DNA of 64,000 nt from Aliamphritea ceti. Lineage in GTDB: Bacteria > Pseudomonadota > Gammaproteobacteria > Pseudomonadales > Balneatricaceae. The stretch's first letter is position 1. Each line of letters starts with the position of its first letter. The stretch lies in contig NZ_AP025282.1 in NCBI RefSeq assembly GCF_024347215.1, positions 2,604,001-2,668,000 of the forward strand, given 5' to 3'. A program made the translations under genes and the position numbers. The notes under the pieces were generated by a model. The model worked only from the letters and a program-made list of their open reading frames with translations, made no database searches and was not told where the DNA came from. Below are positions 9,002 through 17,693 of the stretch, one piece after another.

Positions 9002-9217
9002 ATGTCAGGTAAAGTGATCTTAACCTCTGAACTAACTTGTCCGGAATGTGGCTATGTTAAGCCGGAACAAATGCCAACAGATTCCTGCCAGTGGTTTTAT
9101 GAATGTGAGTCCTGCAAAGCACTGTTCAAACCATTAAAAGGGGATTGCTGCGTGTTTTGTTCATATGGAACGGTGCCTTGCCCACCAATTCAAATAGACG
9201 GAAGCTGTTGTAAATAG
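9002..9217 (+). CDS. GDCCVxC-domain small cysteine-rich protein
   Basis: A 71-residue protein with two cysteine clusters: CPECG near residue 11 with CESC near residue 31, like a zinc ribbon, and GDCCVFCSYGTVPCPP near residues 43-58, ending in SCCK. The GDCCVxCSYG core is a known small-protein family, in which the cysteine is selenocysteine in some members; here it is an ordinary TGT/TGC codon. Its role is not established; the association with mer genes suggests a thiol mercury binder. The start ATG 9002 is preceded by GGAGGAAG lying in the 3' end of merC; the frame is open further upstream (8951) but that part overlaps merC in another frame and is not family-like. Confidence 0.82.
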   Translation: MSGKVILTSELTCPECGYVKPEQMPTDSCQWFYECESCKALFKPLKGDCCVFCSYGTVPCPPIQIDGSCCK

Positions 9218-9635
9218 AATAGTTAAGAAAGATATAAATAAATTTAAAATATAATAACCATTTTGTGTTTTACACAATATTGTTTTATACAAACGTTAAA
9301 TATATTCAGTTAGATTTTATTTCTTTATATAACATTTAAACGCTCATAATAAATAAGTTAGTCTTTTTAATATGTATTTAGTCATTTTACTTAAACTTAA
9401 TATTAATTGTAACTGACTGAGTTAGTATGCTCTTTATGTGTAAAATAATACCTATGGATTAGCATAGATCTAGTTTTATACTTATGTTTCAATATCTTAT
9501 GATTTTACCTAATAACTATCAAAATTAATTTTTGATAAATTCATCATGCTTTAACTATTTGTTTTCATCTTGTATGTTTTTCCTGTTCGTAAATGCGAAT
9601 AATTAATGTTTTAAGCATGTAAAGGGAAATTAAAG
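9218..9635. other. 418-bp AT-rich intergenic region
   Basis: Strikingly richer in A and T than its surroundings, with long runs of T/A and no credible open frame in either direction. No clear terminator for the mer-like operon was found. It likely contains the promoter for the ATP-grasp operon. It marks a composition break between the mer-like genes and the following catabolic locus and could be a junction left by gene acquisition or an H-NS-like-bound promoter. Confidence 0.5.
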
Positions 9636-10901
9636 ATGATTAAAACCTTGTTTGTTTTATCTCAAACTTATCTTCATTATGCGTCTTCAGAAGCCTTTTT
9701 TAGGATTAAAAAACACTCAAAGATCGTGTTGTTTTTATCTGAAAATGAGACGCTCGATGAGCGAATAACTAAATATATTGATGAAGTGGTTCATGTCAGA
9801 GGTAATTGCTCATTAACATTGCGGCCAGAATTGGATTTTTCTGCAATAGCTAATCGGGTAAAGGCTGAAATTGAATTGCTGGGCTCTGCTGGCAATATAA
9901 GTATTTACTGCCAGCAAGAAGATAACCTGATGGTTGCTGCACGCTTACGTGAAGCTTTTGGTATTGCCGGTGATCTACCTGAGCAGGTAGAAATATTCCG
10001 CGATAAGCTGGCGATGAAACTGACAGTTGGCAACTGTATTCCAGACAGTATCCCGAAGCATCAAAAATTTGATCAGCAGAGTTATAGTGAAAACTGTGAA
10101 GAGTATTATCAGCTGTTAGTTAAGGCGCTGGGGGCGCGCATGGTCATAAAGCCGGTTTCAGGGGCTGGCAGTGTAAATGTGGCTGTTATTGACAACTATA
10201 GCCACTTTGCATCCTTTGGCGAACTTTTAGCACGAACTGATTTCAGCTTTGAATATGAAGTTGATGAGTTCATTTCCGGCAATATGTATCAGTGTGATTC
10301 AGTTGTTGTTGATGGCGGGGTTATTTTTTCTTCAGTACTCGAACTTGGTTGTACTAATTTTGAATTTGTTCAGGGACAGCCGCTCAGCTTCATGCCATCT
10401 ATACCGGGTACACTGCGTGAAGTTCTGAATAGCTTTAATTGTAAAGTTATTAAAGCACTTGGGCTGCAGAACGGCATTACACATCATGAGTTCTTTTATG
10501 ATGCGCAGACTGAGACCATTACGTTTCTGGAAATAGCCATGCGGGTCCCGGGAACCGTTGTAGTTCCGCTGCATGCAGATAATTCCGGTATCAATCTGAT
10601 GGATTGCAGCTTGTATCTTGCAACTGATAAGCGCTGGTTAAATACGTTACAGGCAAGCAGTAAGAATGACCGTTTCGCTGCTTTGCTTCCAGTTGGCCCC
10701 GGGGAGGTAATGTGTCTTCATCAGCCTGAGCTGGAAAGTGATTACGGCATTGACTGGTTTATAAGTGAAGGTACGGCCATTAATGCTACCGCAACGGTGC
10801 AGGATCAGGCTGGAGTGTTAAGGGTGTACAACACGAACCCTAAGGCGTTGCGCCGTGACTTTAATCGTCTACGTAGTTTTACAGCGACAACCTGTCGTTA
10901 G
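9636..10901 (+). CDS. ATP-grasp domain protein, probable carboxylate-amine ligase
   Basis: A 421-residue ATP-grasp enzyme. After a Rossmann-like N-terminal domain (about 1-105), the ATP-grasp core carries the phosphate/adenine lysine in MVIKPVSGAGSVNVAV (about 168-183), the EYEVDEF segment near 208 and the metal-binding end block ITFLEIAMRVPGTVV near 293. This is the layout of the L-amino-acid ligase and PurK-like groups, which activate a carboxylate as an acyl phosphate and join it to an amine. The substrate is unknown. It is followed 61 bp later by the DUF917 and racemase genes, so a role in processing an amino acid or peptide-like compound is inferred. Codons look somewhat AT-richer than in neighbouring housekeeping genes. 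Confidence 0.82.
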   Translation: MIKTLFVLSQTYLHYASSEAFFRIKKHSKIVLFLSENETLDERITKYIDEVVHVRGNCSLTLRPELDFSAIANRVKAEIELLGSAGNISIYCQQEDNLMVAARLREAFGIAGDLPEQVEIFRDKLAMKLTVGNCIPDSIPKHQKFDQQSYSENCEEYYQLLVKALGARMVIKPVSGAGSVNVAVIDNYSHFASFGELLARTDFSFEYEVDEFISGNMYQCDSVVVDGGVIFSSVLELGCTNFEFVQGQPLSFMPSIPGTLREVLNSFNCKVIKALGLQNGITHHEFFYDAQTETITFLEIAMRVPGTVVVPLHADNSGINLMDCSLYLATDKRWLNTLQASSKNDRFAALLPVGPGEVMCLHQPELESDYGIDWFISEGTAINATATVQDQAGVLRVYNTNPKALRRDFNRLRSFTATTCR

Positions 10902-10962
10902 ATATCTCGAAAATACTTTCTATATATTTTACTGAATTTATCTCTATAAGAGAGGCTTTCGC

Positions 10963-12252
10963 ATGGAAGACTTACGCTATTTTTCGTTTCAGGATCTCGA
11001 AGACATCCTTCGTGGAGCACATTTTTATGCCAGTGGTGGCGGTGGTGCATTTGAGAATGGTAGCCAGTTACTACAGCAAACACTGGATATCCTTCGTCAG
11101 CGCGGTGAGACCGGGCTTGCTTATTTTCAGCCGGGAGTGGACGTTCCGGATGAGCTGTGGTGCCCGTTCGTAGGGGCGCTAGGAGCACCTGCTAAGTATT
11201 TAAGTGAAGGTTTTGAACACGCGCCTTTACGTGCATTCAAACTGCATGAAGAAGCTATGGCGCAACAGTTAGATCAACCAGGCCTAAAATTCTCAGCTGT
11301 CAGTGCTGTGGAAACCGGCACGATTGCCTATGGCATGAACATGTTGCTTGCAGCACAGGAGAATATTCCCATGATTGATGCTGATGGTTGTGGCCGGGCT
11401 GTACCAATCATCCCAATGCTTGGGCTTGCACAACCTGTAGAGTCAGCGCCTCGGTTATCACCAATTGCGCTTGTTTCAGAACAGGATGAGCACCAGGGTG
11501 GGGCACAGTTGGTGATTAATACTCAAAACACCCAAAATCTCAGCGATATGCTACACGGCATTATTACTTATGATGATGGTTTTGATCAGCGTTCTGCATT
11601 CAGTTGTTATGCTGCCACAGGTAAGTCACTGAATGCTGTTAGCCCTGGCTTTATTGTTCCTGGGGCTATGACCGATTGTTTAAATCTGGGCCGCGTTTTG
11701 CGTAATAACAAAGGTCATGAGACAGCAACTATCAGTGCAATAGCAGAGGTAACGGGGGGTGTGCATCTAGCCAGAGTTCGCTTGCTAAGTATTAATGAAG
11801 AAACCAGAGACGGTTTTGATTTTCTGCAAGTGGAACTGCTGGATGAGTTCGGTCGCCGTTACAGGGTGCAAGTTGAAAACGAAAGCCTGCTGGTACAACG
11901 TGAAGATCTGTATGGCCACTGGCAATCTTTGGCTATGGCACCCGACTTAATCTGTTATCTGTGCAGCAATGGCGACACTATAAGCAACGCTGAACTAGTC
12001 AGTACTCAGGCTGAATATGCGAAACAGGGTCGGCCGTTGATGTTAAATCTTTTTGTATTGCCTGTTCCTGACGCGCTGAATACCGAATACTTTCAACAAC
12101 TGTGTCTGGATGAATTAGCATCTATCGGTTGGCCACAGGAGGCTTTAGTTTCGCCGTTCACTGATTATCAGAAACCACACAATGGCAAATTACCAGGTGT
12201 CAAAGATGTTCTTAGTCAGGCTAAGCAATTAGCTGAAGGAGTGTCATTGTGA
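10963..12252 (+). CDS. DUF917-family protein (S-methyl thiohydantoin desulfurase-like)
   Basis: A 429-residue protein of the DUF917 family. The glycine-rich ASGGGGAFENG near residue 22 and the DADGCGRAVPIIPM block near residue 142 are the family's hallmarks. Members sit next to hydantoin or oxoproline-handling genes, and one member has been described as an S-methyl thiohydantoin desulfurase; the reaction here is unknown. The family is usually about 360 residues, so this one is somewhat long, with the extra length in the middle and C-terminus. Its stop overlaps the racemase start by 4 bp, so the two are translationally coupled. The ribosome site is AGAGAGG before the ATG. Confidence 0.82.
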   Translation: MEDLRYFSFQDLEDILRGAHFYASGGGGAFENGSQLLQQTLDILRQRGETGLAYFQPGVDVPDELWCPFVGALGAPAKYLSEGFEHAPLRAFKLHEEAMAQQLDQPGLKFSAVSAVETGTIAYGMNMLLAAQENIPMIDADGCGRAVPIIPMLGLAQPVESAPRLSPIALVSEQDEHQGGAQLVINTQNTQNLSDMLHGIITYDDGFDQRSAFSCYAATGKSLNAVSPGFIVPGAMTDCLNLGRVLRNNKGHETATISAIAEVTGGVHLARVRLLSINEETRDGFDFLQVELLDEFGRRYRVQVENESLLVQREDLYGHWQSLAMAPDLICYLCSNGDTISNAELVSTQAEYAKQGRPLMLNLFVLPVPDALNTEYFQQLCLDELASIGWPQEALVSPFTDYQKPHNGKLPGVKDVLSQAKQLAEGVSL

Positions 12253-12971
12253 ACTTGCTGATATTGGTGCCTGTAAATACATCCGCATTCAACGAATCTA
12301 TTTTAGAGCACGTAAGGCCAGCTGTAGGTAAAGACTGTAGTGTTTCAGTCCGTAATCTTGATTCAGGTACCTCTTGTATCGAATCAAGGGCGGATCTGGC
12401 TATTAATGCCAGTCATGTTATTAAGGCGGTACAACAGGCTGAAGCTGATGGCTTTGATGGTGTGTTTGTCACGGATATGGACATGTGTGGCGTTGAAGCT
12501 TCCCGCCAGTTAGTCCGCATTCCGGTGATTGGAGGGTATCGGGCCAGCGCATATACCGCAATGATGCTGAGTCAGCGTTTTGCGATTCTGACTATCGCTA
12601 ACGCCGATGATATGCAGCGTGAGCATGCCCGCATGTTCGGGATTGATAATAATCTGGCAACAGTATTGGCGCTACCTCTGGGGGTATACGACCTAGCGGA
12701 TGACACTGTAATTAAACAGATGCTGGTTGAATACGCTGTCAGAGCTGTCAGAGAATTCGGTGCCGAAGCGATTACCTTTGGTTGTACCGGATTCGTTGCC
12801 TATGCTGAACATCTTGCGAACAGTCTGCAGAAATTAGTAGGGAGTTATATACCTGTGATGGACCCTAACCGCTGTGCAATTAACTATCTGGAATTATTGG
12901 TTCGAAATAAGCTTTCTCAAAGCCAGAAAACCTATCCGTTGGTCCAGCCGAATCTTGCTGTCATGACGTAG
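12249..12971 (+). CDS. Asp/Glu/hydantoin racemase-family protein
   Basis: A 240-residue member of the Asp/Glu racemase superfamily, which also includes hydantoin racemase, maleate isomerase and arylmalonate decarboxylase. The two catalytic cysteines expected of cofactor-independent racemases are visible: C80 (DMDMCGVEAS) and C179 (TFGCTGF). Start is GTG, overlapping the DUF917 stop. Together with DUF917 and the ATP-grasp ligase it suggests handling of a chiral amino-acid derivative. It is the last gene of the operon, ending before a strong bidirectional hairpin shared with the converging TRAP genes. Confidence 0.86.
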   Translation: MNLLILVPVNTSAFNESILEHVRPAVGKDCSVSVRNLDSGTSCIESRADLAINASHVIKAVQQAEADGFDGVFVTDMDMCGVEASRQLVRIPVIGGYRASAYTAMMLSQRFAILTIANADDMQREHARMFGIDNNLATVLALPLGVYDLADDTVIKQMLVEYAVRAVREFGAEAITFGCTGFVAYAEHLANSLQKLVGSYIPVMDPNRCAINYLELLVRNKLSQSQKTYPLVQPNLAVMT

Positions 12972-13006
12972 GTTTGTAATCTGAAGTTACCAACTGATAT
13001 AAATAT

Positions 13007-13032
13007 AAAGCCGCTGATTTCAGCGGCTTTAT
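13007..13032 (+). terminator. terminator between the racemase gene and the TRAP operon
   Basis: Perfect 10-bp stem AAAGCCGCTG / CAGCGGCTTT with a 4-base loop. It lies 35 bases after the racemase stop and 48 bases beyond the end of the converging dctM gene, and can act in both directions. Confidence 0.8.
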
Positions 13033-13080
13033 AATGGGCAATTTTGAAAAGAATGCCCTAATGATCCCGAGTTTTGATTG

Positions 13081-14487
13081 CTATGAGCCAATCAGCGAAG
13101 GCAACCAGAGTACTATGCTTGGGAAGGCGATCAGAACAGCAATTGTAACTACATCCGCTACGAAGAAAGGTGTAGCTCCCCGGAAAACGTCCTGTACGGA
13201 AATGTCTTTTCGTACCCCGGCAACAACAAAGCAGTTGAGACCAATAGGTGGGGTGATCAGACAGAGCTCTGCCATTTTTACGACGATAATGCCAAACCAG
13301 ATGGCACAGCCTACACCGGATACGCCGAATGCAGAATCAGCAGCGGCGACGGCTTCACCACCGTTTAAGGCAATAACAGCTGGATAAACCACTGGCAGTG
13401 TCAGTAACAACATGCCAATAGCATCCATGAACATGCCCAGTACAGCATAGGCCAGCAAAATACATAGTAAGGTCATCATCGGCGGCTGATCGAGAGCCGT
13501 AATCCAGTCTGAAAACGCTGAAGGCAGATCTGCAAAACCCAGAAAGCGCACATACAGCAGTACGCCCCAAATGATGGTAAAGATCATAACGGTGAGCTTT
13601 GCAGACTCAATAAGAGCATCTTTCAGGTTATGCCATTTCATTCCCTGATAGAGCGCCATAATCAGTACGACAAAGGCACCCAGCGCGCCAGCTTCCGTTG
13701 GTGTGCCGACACCGCCATAGATACATACCATAATGATGCCGACAACAAAGAATATCGGCAATGCACCGGGTAAGGATGCCAGACGTTCACCCCAGCTAAA
13801 GCCACTGACAGGTGGTCCCAGATCTTTACGCCATTTAGCTAACAGGATGACTAAACCCGCATAGATGATTGCAGATACTATTCCTGGCAGAAAGCCAGCC
13901 ATTAGCAATGTGCCTACATCCTGCTCAACAATAATCGCGTAGATGACCAGAATTGCAGAAGGGGGGATCAGTGAAGCCAGTGTGCCGCCAGCAGCGACAA
14001 CGCCGGCAGCAAAGCGTTTGTCATAACCGACTTTCAGCATTTCCGGAATGGCTATCCGGGCAAATACTGCGGATGTTGCGACGGAGGCGCCAGATACCGC
14101 GGCAAAACCTGCCGTTGAAAATACTGTTGCAACCCCAAGACCACCAGGGAGCCAGCCAACCCAACATTTAGCTGCCCGAAACAGCGCCTTGGTCAGGCCT
14201 GCATAGTATGCCAGGTAACCGATCAGGATAAAGGTTGGAATCAGTGACAATGATAGCGTAGTTGCTTTGGAATGCGGGATAGTGCCGGCCATTTTGACGG
14301 CAACACCAAAACCTTTTTCAAAGCCAAGTTTAGCGGAGAAAATCCACAGTAAACCAAAGAAGCCAGCGCTGGCGGCAGCAAATGCGACGCGTACACCGAT
14401 AATGACCATGAATAACATCAGCGCTGTGATAATTAAGCCAATGTTGATTGAGCTTAGCTCGCCCATAGCAGTGAATAAATCGCTCAT
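13081..14487 (-). CDS. TRAP transporter large membrane subunit (DctM family)
   Basis: The sodium-coupled translocating subunit of a tripartite TRAP carboxylate importer. The 468 residues form about 12-13 hydrophobic segments; PTFILIGYLAYYAGL, GGTLASLIPPSAILVIYAI and CLITPPIGLNCFVVAGV are typical DctM blocks. The start overlaps the stop of the small subunit gene by 4 bp (ATGA). It is the last gene of the dctP-dctQ-dctM operon and converges on the ATP-grasp/DUF917/racemase operon, which suggests that it imports their substrate; the substrate itself cannot be read from sequence. Confidence 0.95.
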   Translation of the reverse strand: MSDLFTAMGELSSINIGLIITALMLFMVIIGVRVAFAAASAGFFGLLWIFSAKLGFEKGFGVAVKMAGTIPHSKATTLSLSLIPTFILIGYLAYYAGLTKALFRAAKCWVGWLPGGLGVATVFSTAGFAAVSGASVATSAVFARIAIPEMLKVGYDKRFAAGVVAAGGTLASLIPPSAILVIYAIIVEQDVGTLLMAGFLPGIVSAIIYAGLVILLAKWRKDLGPPVSGFSWGERLASLPGALPIFFVVGIIMVCIYGGVGTPTEAGALGAFVVLIMALYQGMKWHNLKDALIESAKLTVMIFTIIWGVLLYVRFLGFADLPSAFSDWITALDQPPMMTLLCILLAYAVLGMFMDAIGMLLLTLPVVYPAVIALNGGEAVAAADSAFGVSGVGCAIWFGIIVVKMAELCLITPPIGLNCFVVAGVRKDISVQDVFRGATPFFVADVVTIAVLIAFPSIVLWLPSLIGS

Positions 14488-15125
14488 ACACTGCCTCCGT
14501 TATTTTTGTCTTGCGCGTCCATGCCGGAAACAGTATCCGCTTCATGAGATGCCTGAGTGGCTGCGTCTTCAATCAGCGGAACGGCAACAGGGGTATCAGT
14601 ATCTTCTTTAAAGGCTCTGAGATAGCCCCAGAACTGTAAAATTAAACGTAGCGCCAATACCGTCAGAGCAAATGGAATGACAAGTTTGGCAGGCCATACA
14701 GGCAAACCTATATCGATTGAACTATCGCCGTTAGTGTAGGCACGTAGAAAGTGAAGGTATGAGCCGTAAATGAGCACCAAAGTGACGAATAACATTAACA
14801 GTGTGGTAACAGCTTCACTTAGCCAGAGCTTACGGCCGTGCAGCTTGCTGACGAATATATCCATGCGGATGTGACCACCGAGGCGCTGGCAGTAAGCAAT
14901 GCCAAAAAATGCGAAGATCGCCATAAATTGCTCAACCCAGTCGATATAGCCACTAACAGGCAGGCTAAACAGCCAGCGACCAAGGACATTCACGACAGCC
15001 AGCAGGACCAGTAAAAAAATGGTTATGCCACTTAGGAGTGCCAGCCAGGATTCAGCAACATGAAATGCTCGGTCCAGCCGACTGAGAAGAGATGAATCAC
15101 TGAGTACAGCAGAGGATCCAGCCAT
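14484..15125 (-). CDS. TRAP transporter small membrane subunit (DctQ family)
   Basis: A 213-residue four-helix membrane protein bridging the large subunit and the binding protein. The conserved segment with DWVEQFMAIFAFFGIAYCQR followed by GGHIRMD is the DctQ signature. The N-terminus (about 25 residues) and the C-terminal tail (about 35 residues, acidic and Thr/Ala-rich) are longer than in minimal DctQ proteins. It lies 63 bp after dctP and overlaps the large subunit gene, so all three are one transcript. Confidence 0.93.
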   Translation of the reverse strand: MAGSSAVLSDSSLLSRLDRAFHVAESWLALLSGITIFLLVLLAVVNVLGRWLFSLPVSGYIDWVEQFMAIFAFFGIAYCQRLGGHIRMDIFVSKLHGRKLWLSEAVTTLLMLFVTLVLIYGSYLHFLRAYTNGDSSIDIGLPVWPAKLVIPFALTVLALRLILQFWGYLRAFKEDTDTPVAVPLIEDAATQASHEADTVSGMDAQDKNNGGSV

Positions 15126-15188
15126 ATTAAAGTACCTGTATAAAACAGCCCGTACTAAGACGGGCTGAGTATCAGAGAAGAAAAAGCT

Positions 15189-16196
15189 TTACTGAGTAAT
15201 CATGCCATTAACCAGGTCATATAATTCCTGAGCAGGTATGCCTTTAGCGGTCATATCTTTTATCCAGGCTTCACGAGTAGGTCCGGCAACTTTAGATTTG
15301 AATTCAGCGATCTCTGCATCAGAGAAAGTGACACGCTCAATACCTTTCTCATCCAGCTTCGGGCCCCAGGCCTTCATTGTCTTGCCGTTATAGTTGTCAA
15401 TGTAATACGCCAGTGCTTCATCGACTGAACCTAACAGTGCTTCACGGTTCGCATCGCTCAGGCTACCCAAAGCATCTGTGTTAACTACTACAGGGCAGTT
15501 AACCGTGCCTGGGTTAAGGTTAGTGGTCCACCATTTGGCAGATTCAACAGTACCGAAAGCCATGTGTGCATGGGGTGCGAAAGCAACGGCAGAAATAACA
15601 CCTGAGTCCAGAGAGGTGCGTACTTCAGTTGCAGACATTGAGGTGGGTACTGCATTTACACCGGACATAGCTTTACCAATACCGCCGGTTGCACGTACAC
15701 GCATACCTTCAAAATCCGCAACAGTTTTGGGCGCATCACCTACACCGGCAATGTTGTACTGAGGCATTGGGGAGGGCATCAGTAAAGTTGCGCTCCAGCG
15801 GGCCAGATCTTTTGCAACGGCAGGGTGCTTATATAGTGCCTGGGCAATTTTTGTTTCTTGCTCAAGGGATGACACACCCAGGAAAGGCAGTTCCATCACA
15901 GTGATTGTTGGGTTTTTGTCACGGTGATAACCGGCACAGAACTGTGCCATCTCAAATGCACCGATAGAAATACCATCAAGGTTTTCTTTGTTCTTTGAGA
16001 GGCCACCGTAGGAGAGATTGAGTTTGAAATCGCCGTTTGTTTTGGCTTCAACCAGTTCTGCCAGCTTTTCAACATGCGCGGTAAATGCCCGTGGTTTACC
16101 CCATAGTGATACGTTCCACTCAGTTGCAGCTTGTACTTGTGAAGCAGTTATCAGGCCAATGGCAGATGCCATAGCCAGGGTTTTAAAGTGTTTCAT
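15189..16196 (-). CDS. TRAP transporter periplasmic solute-binding protein (DctP family)
   Basis: A 335-residue secreted binding protein with a clear signal peptide (about 1-23, cleavage after VQA). The DctP fold is indicated by FEGMRVRATGGIGKAM (about residues 163-178), whose arginine normally clamps the substrate carboxylate, and by the C-terminal helix with REAWIKDMTAKG. First gene of the TRAP operon. The substrate is a carboxylate by family, but which one is unknown; the converging ATP-grasp/DUF917/racemase genes suggest an amino-acid derivative. Confidence 0.93.
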   Translation of the reverse strand: MKHFKTLAMASAIGLITASQVQAATEWNVSLWGKPRAFTAHVEKLAELVEAKTNGDFKLNLSYGGLSKNKENLDGISIGAFEMAQFCAGYHRDKNPTITVMELPFLGVSSLEQETKIAQALYKHPAVAKDLARWSATLLMPSPMPQYNIAGVGDAPKTVADFEGMRVRATGGIGKAMSGVNAVPTSMSATEVRTSLDSGVISAVAFAPHAHMAFGTVESAKWWTTNLNPGTVNCPVVVNTDALGSLSDANREALLGSVDEALAYYIDNYNGKTMKAWGPKLDEKGIERVTFSDAEIAEFKSKVAGPTREAWIKDMTAKGIPAQELYDLVNGMITQ

Positions 16197-16272
16197 AGCG
16201 TTCTCGTAATTATTGTTTTTGTTGAGACGATACAGGTAAGCATTACAATTCGTGGCTTCCCTGACCGACCAG

Positions 16273-16347
16273 ATTGAGTTTTAAAACAAATACATAGGTA
16301 ACGCATCGGGGAAATGACGTCAAGTTTGACCAGATGGAAAACTCAAT
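16273..16347 (-). promoter_or_regulatory. inverted and direct repeats upstream of the TRAP operon
   Basis: Perfect 10-bp inverted arms ATTGAGTTTT (16273-16282) and AAAACTCAAT (16338-16347), with a direct repeat GACCAGA at 16267-16273 and 16328-16334, all 70-150 bp upstream of the dctP start. This is the kind of spacing used by looping repressors (GntR, LysR). No regulator gene is adjacent, so its binder is unknown. Confidence 0.4.
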
Positions 16348-16477
16348 AAATTCATCAGATAGTTTGATTTAAAGATGATCAGGAAAAGTAATTGCCCGAA
16401 TTAAATGAGTAATAAACGGCGCAATGTAACGGCGGGTCTATGAGTTAAGGTTACAAGCTTTATTAAATTACAGGCAT

Positions 16478-16503
16478 AAAAAAGGCCTCAGAAGAGGCCT
16501 TTT
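16478..16503 (-). terminator. terminator of the MTHFR gene
   Basis: Perfect 9-bp stem AAAGGCCTC / GAGGCCTTT, 4-base loop, followed by a T run on the minus strand, 28 bases past the metF stop. Confidence 0.88.
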
Positions 16504-16530
16504 ACATGGGCAACTTTTACAACCAGCTAA

Positions 16531-17433
16531 TTAGCTGATTTTGTTGATGGTGTCGAAACCACCTTTCTTATTCATAACGATACGGCCGTCAGCAACTTCA
16601 TAGCTCCATTCAGCAGTGCGACGCAGGCCACCTAACGGGTACATGTGAATACCGGTAATACCGCAGTTAGGATCAGTCGCGTGGTAGTGAGCCAGATCTG
16701 TAAGCTGCTTGTCTGGTGCATTAACAACCAACAGCTTAGTAATGTTCTTAGCCTGTTTAGTCAGAACCTTCATAGATGCGCCAACACCACAGTGCTTAGC
16801 GTGCATCATCAGAGATTTCAATGTTGCCAGACCTGGTACACCGATATGGATCGGTAGTGAATTGCCTTCAGATTGCAGGAACTTATCCCACTGGATAATT
16901 GGATCTACGTCGAATGCGAACTGAGTCACCATGTACATATCGGTACCGGTTTCTTTCGCGTAAGCATTCTTCCAGCGCATTGCATCCAGAATTGCCTTAT
17001 CAGACATATCAGGGCTGCCTTCAGGATGACCGGCAACCGCAATTTTATTAATGCCGTGCTTCTGGAACAAGCCAGTTTGTAACAGTTGAGTAGAGTCAGA
17101 GAAGTCGCCCAGAGGCTTATCTACAGCACCTGCAATTGTCAGAACCCAGTCAACACCGGCTTCACCAACAACGCGTTTAATGTTTTCTTCCAGAACTTGT
17201 TCGTTGGTAATGCTCCGGGCAGCAAAGTGAGGTACAGGAATGAAACCTTCTTTACGTAAACGTACGGCTACATCAACGGTGTCATTAAAGTCCGAACCTG
17301 GCAGGAAGGTGATATATACAACGGTACCTTCGCGTAAGTGCTCGCGAAAATCAGGAATTTTAGCTGCGCCAGCAGGCGTAGTTTCCGCTGTAAAGCCCTG
17401 GATAAAGTTCTGAATAATTTCAGGATTGGACAT
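16531..17433 (-). CDS. metF: methylenetetrahydrofolate reductase family protein
   Basis: A 300-residue TIM-barrel flavoprotein of the MTHFR family, interconverting 5,10-methylene- and 5-methyl-tetrahydrofolate. Recognisable pieces are the FLPGSDFNDTVDVAVRLRK start of the barrel, VPHFAARSITNEQVL, the IAVAGHPEGSPD flavin region near residue 132 and VTQFAFDVDPI near 168. The C-terminus (about 258-290, with a MYPLGGLRRTAEW block) differs from E. coli MetF, so this belongs to a divergent branch. Stand-alone gene with its own terminator. A link to DMSP demethylation, which makes 5-methyl-THF, is possible since the DmdA operon lies 31 kb away, but this is inference. Confidence 0.86.
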   Translation of the reverse strand: MSNPEIIQNFIQGFTAETTPAGAAKIPDFREHLREGTVVYITFLPGSDFNDTVDVAVRLRKEGFIPVPHFAARSITNEQVLEENIKRVVGEAGVDWVLTIAGAVDKPLGDFSDSTQLLQTGLFQKHGINKIAVAGHPEGSPDMSDKAILDAMRWKNAYAKETGTDMYMVTQFAFDVDPIIQWDKFLQSEGNSLPIHIGVPGLATLKSLMMHAKHCGVGASMKVLTKQAKNITKLLVVNAPDKQLTDLAHYHATDPNCGITGIHMYPLGGLRRTAEWSYEVADGRIVMNKKGGFDTINKIS

Positions 17434-17465
17434 AATCGCTATTACCTTGACCAGTTATCAGTAAC

Positions 17466-17481
17466 CTTTCGCCGGCGAAAG
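17466..17481 (-). promoter_or_regulatory. perfect 16-bp palindrome in the metF leader
   Basis: CTTTCGCCGGCGAAAG reads the same on both strands. It could be a repressor site close to the metF promoter or the stem of a leader hairpin; no MetJ or MetR consensus is recognisable. Confidence 0.45.
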
Positions 17482-17693
17482 CCTGAGGCGTTTTGGCATG
17501 TACCGATAGGTTGATGTAGTTGTTATGCAGCAGGCTTATACCTACTGTGAATCTAGTAAGCCGCTAGTGTCCTCTTTCATGGCATGGATTAATTATCTGA
17601 AGACGTCAGAAAAGCGCCGAAATACGGCATGGATATGTCGCTCAAGGCAAAAGTTTTGCTGAAGTTTGATATAGAGCAATCAATCAGTTGCAT

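Noticed and set aside
6983..9217. Complete mer resistance operon
   Set aside because: merC and merR-like genes are present, but merA, merT and merP are absent, so it is described only as mer-like.
13034..13387. 117-codon plus-strand frame after the racemase gene
   Set aside because: Antisense to dctM; Thr/Ala/Pro-rich shadow translation, no ribosome site.
17434..17690. SAM, SAH, glycine or THF riboswitch ahead of metF
   Set aside because: The leader was read in both directions, and no consensus core of those classes was found; only a short palindrome is present.
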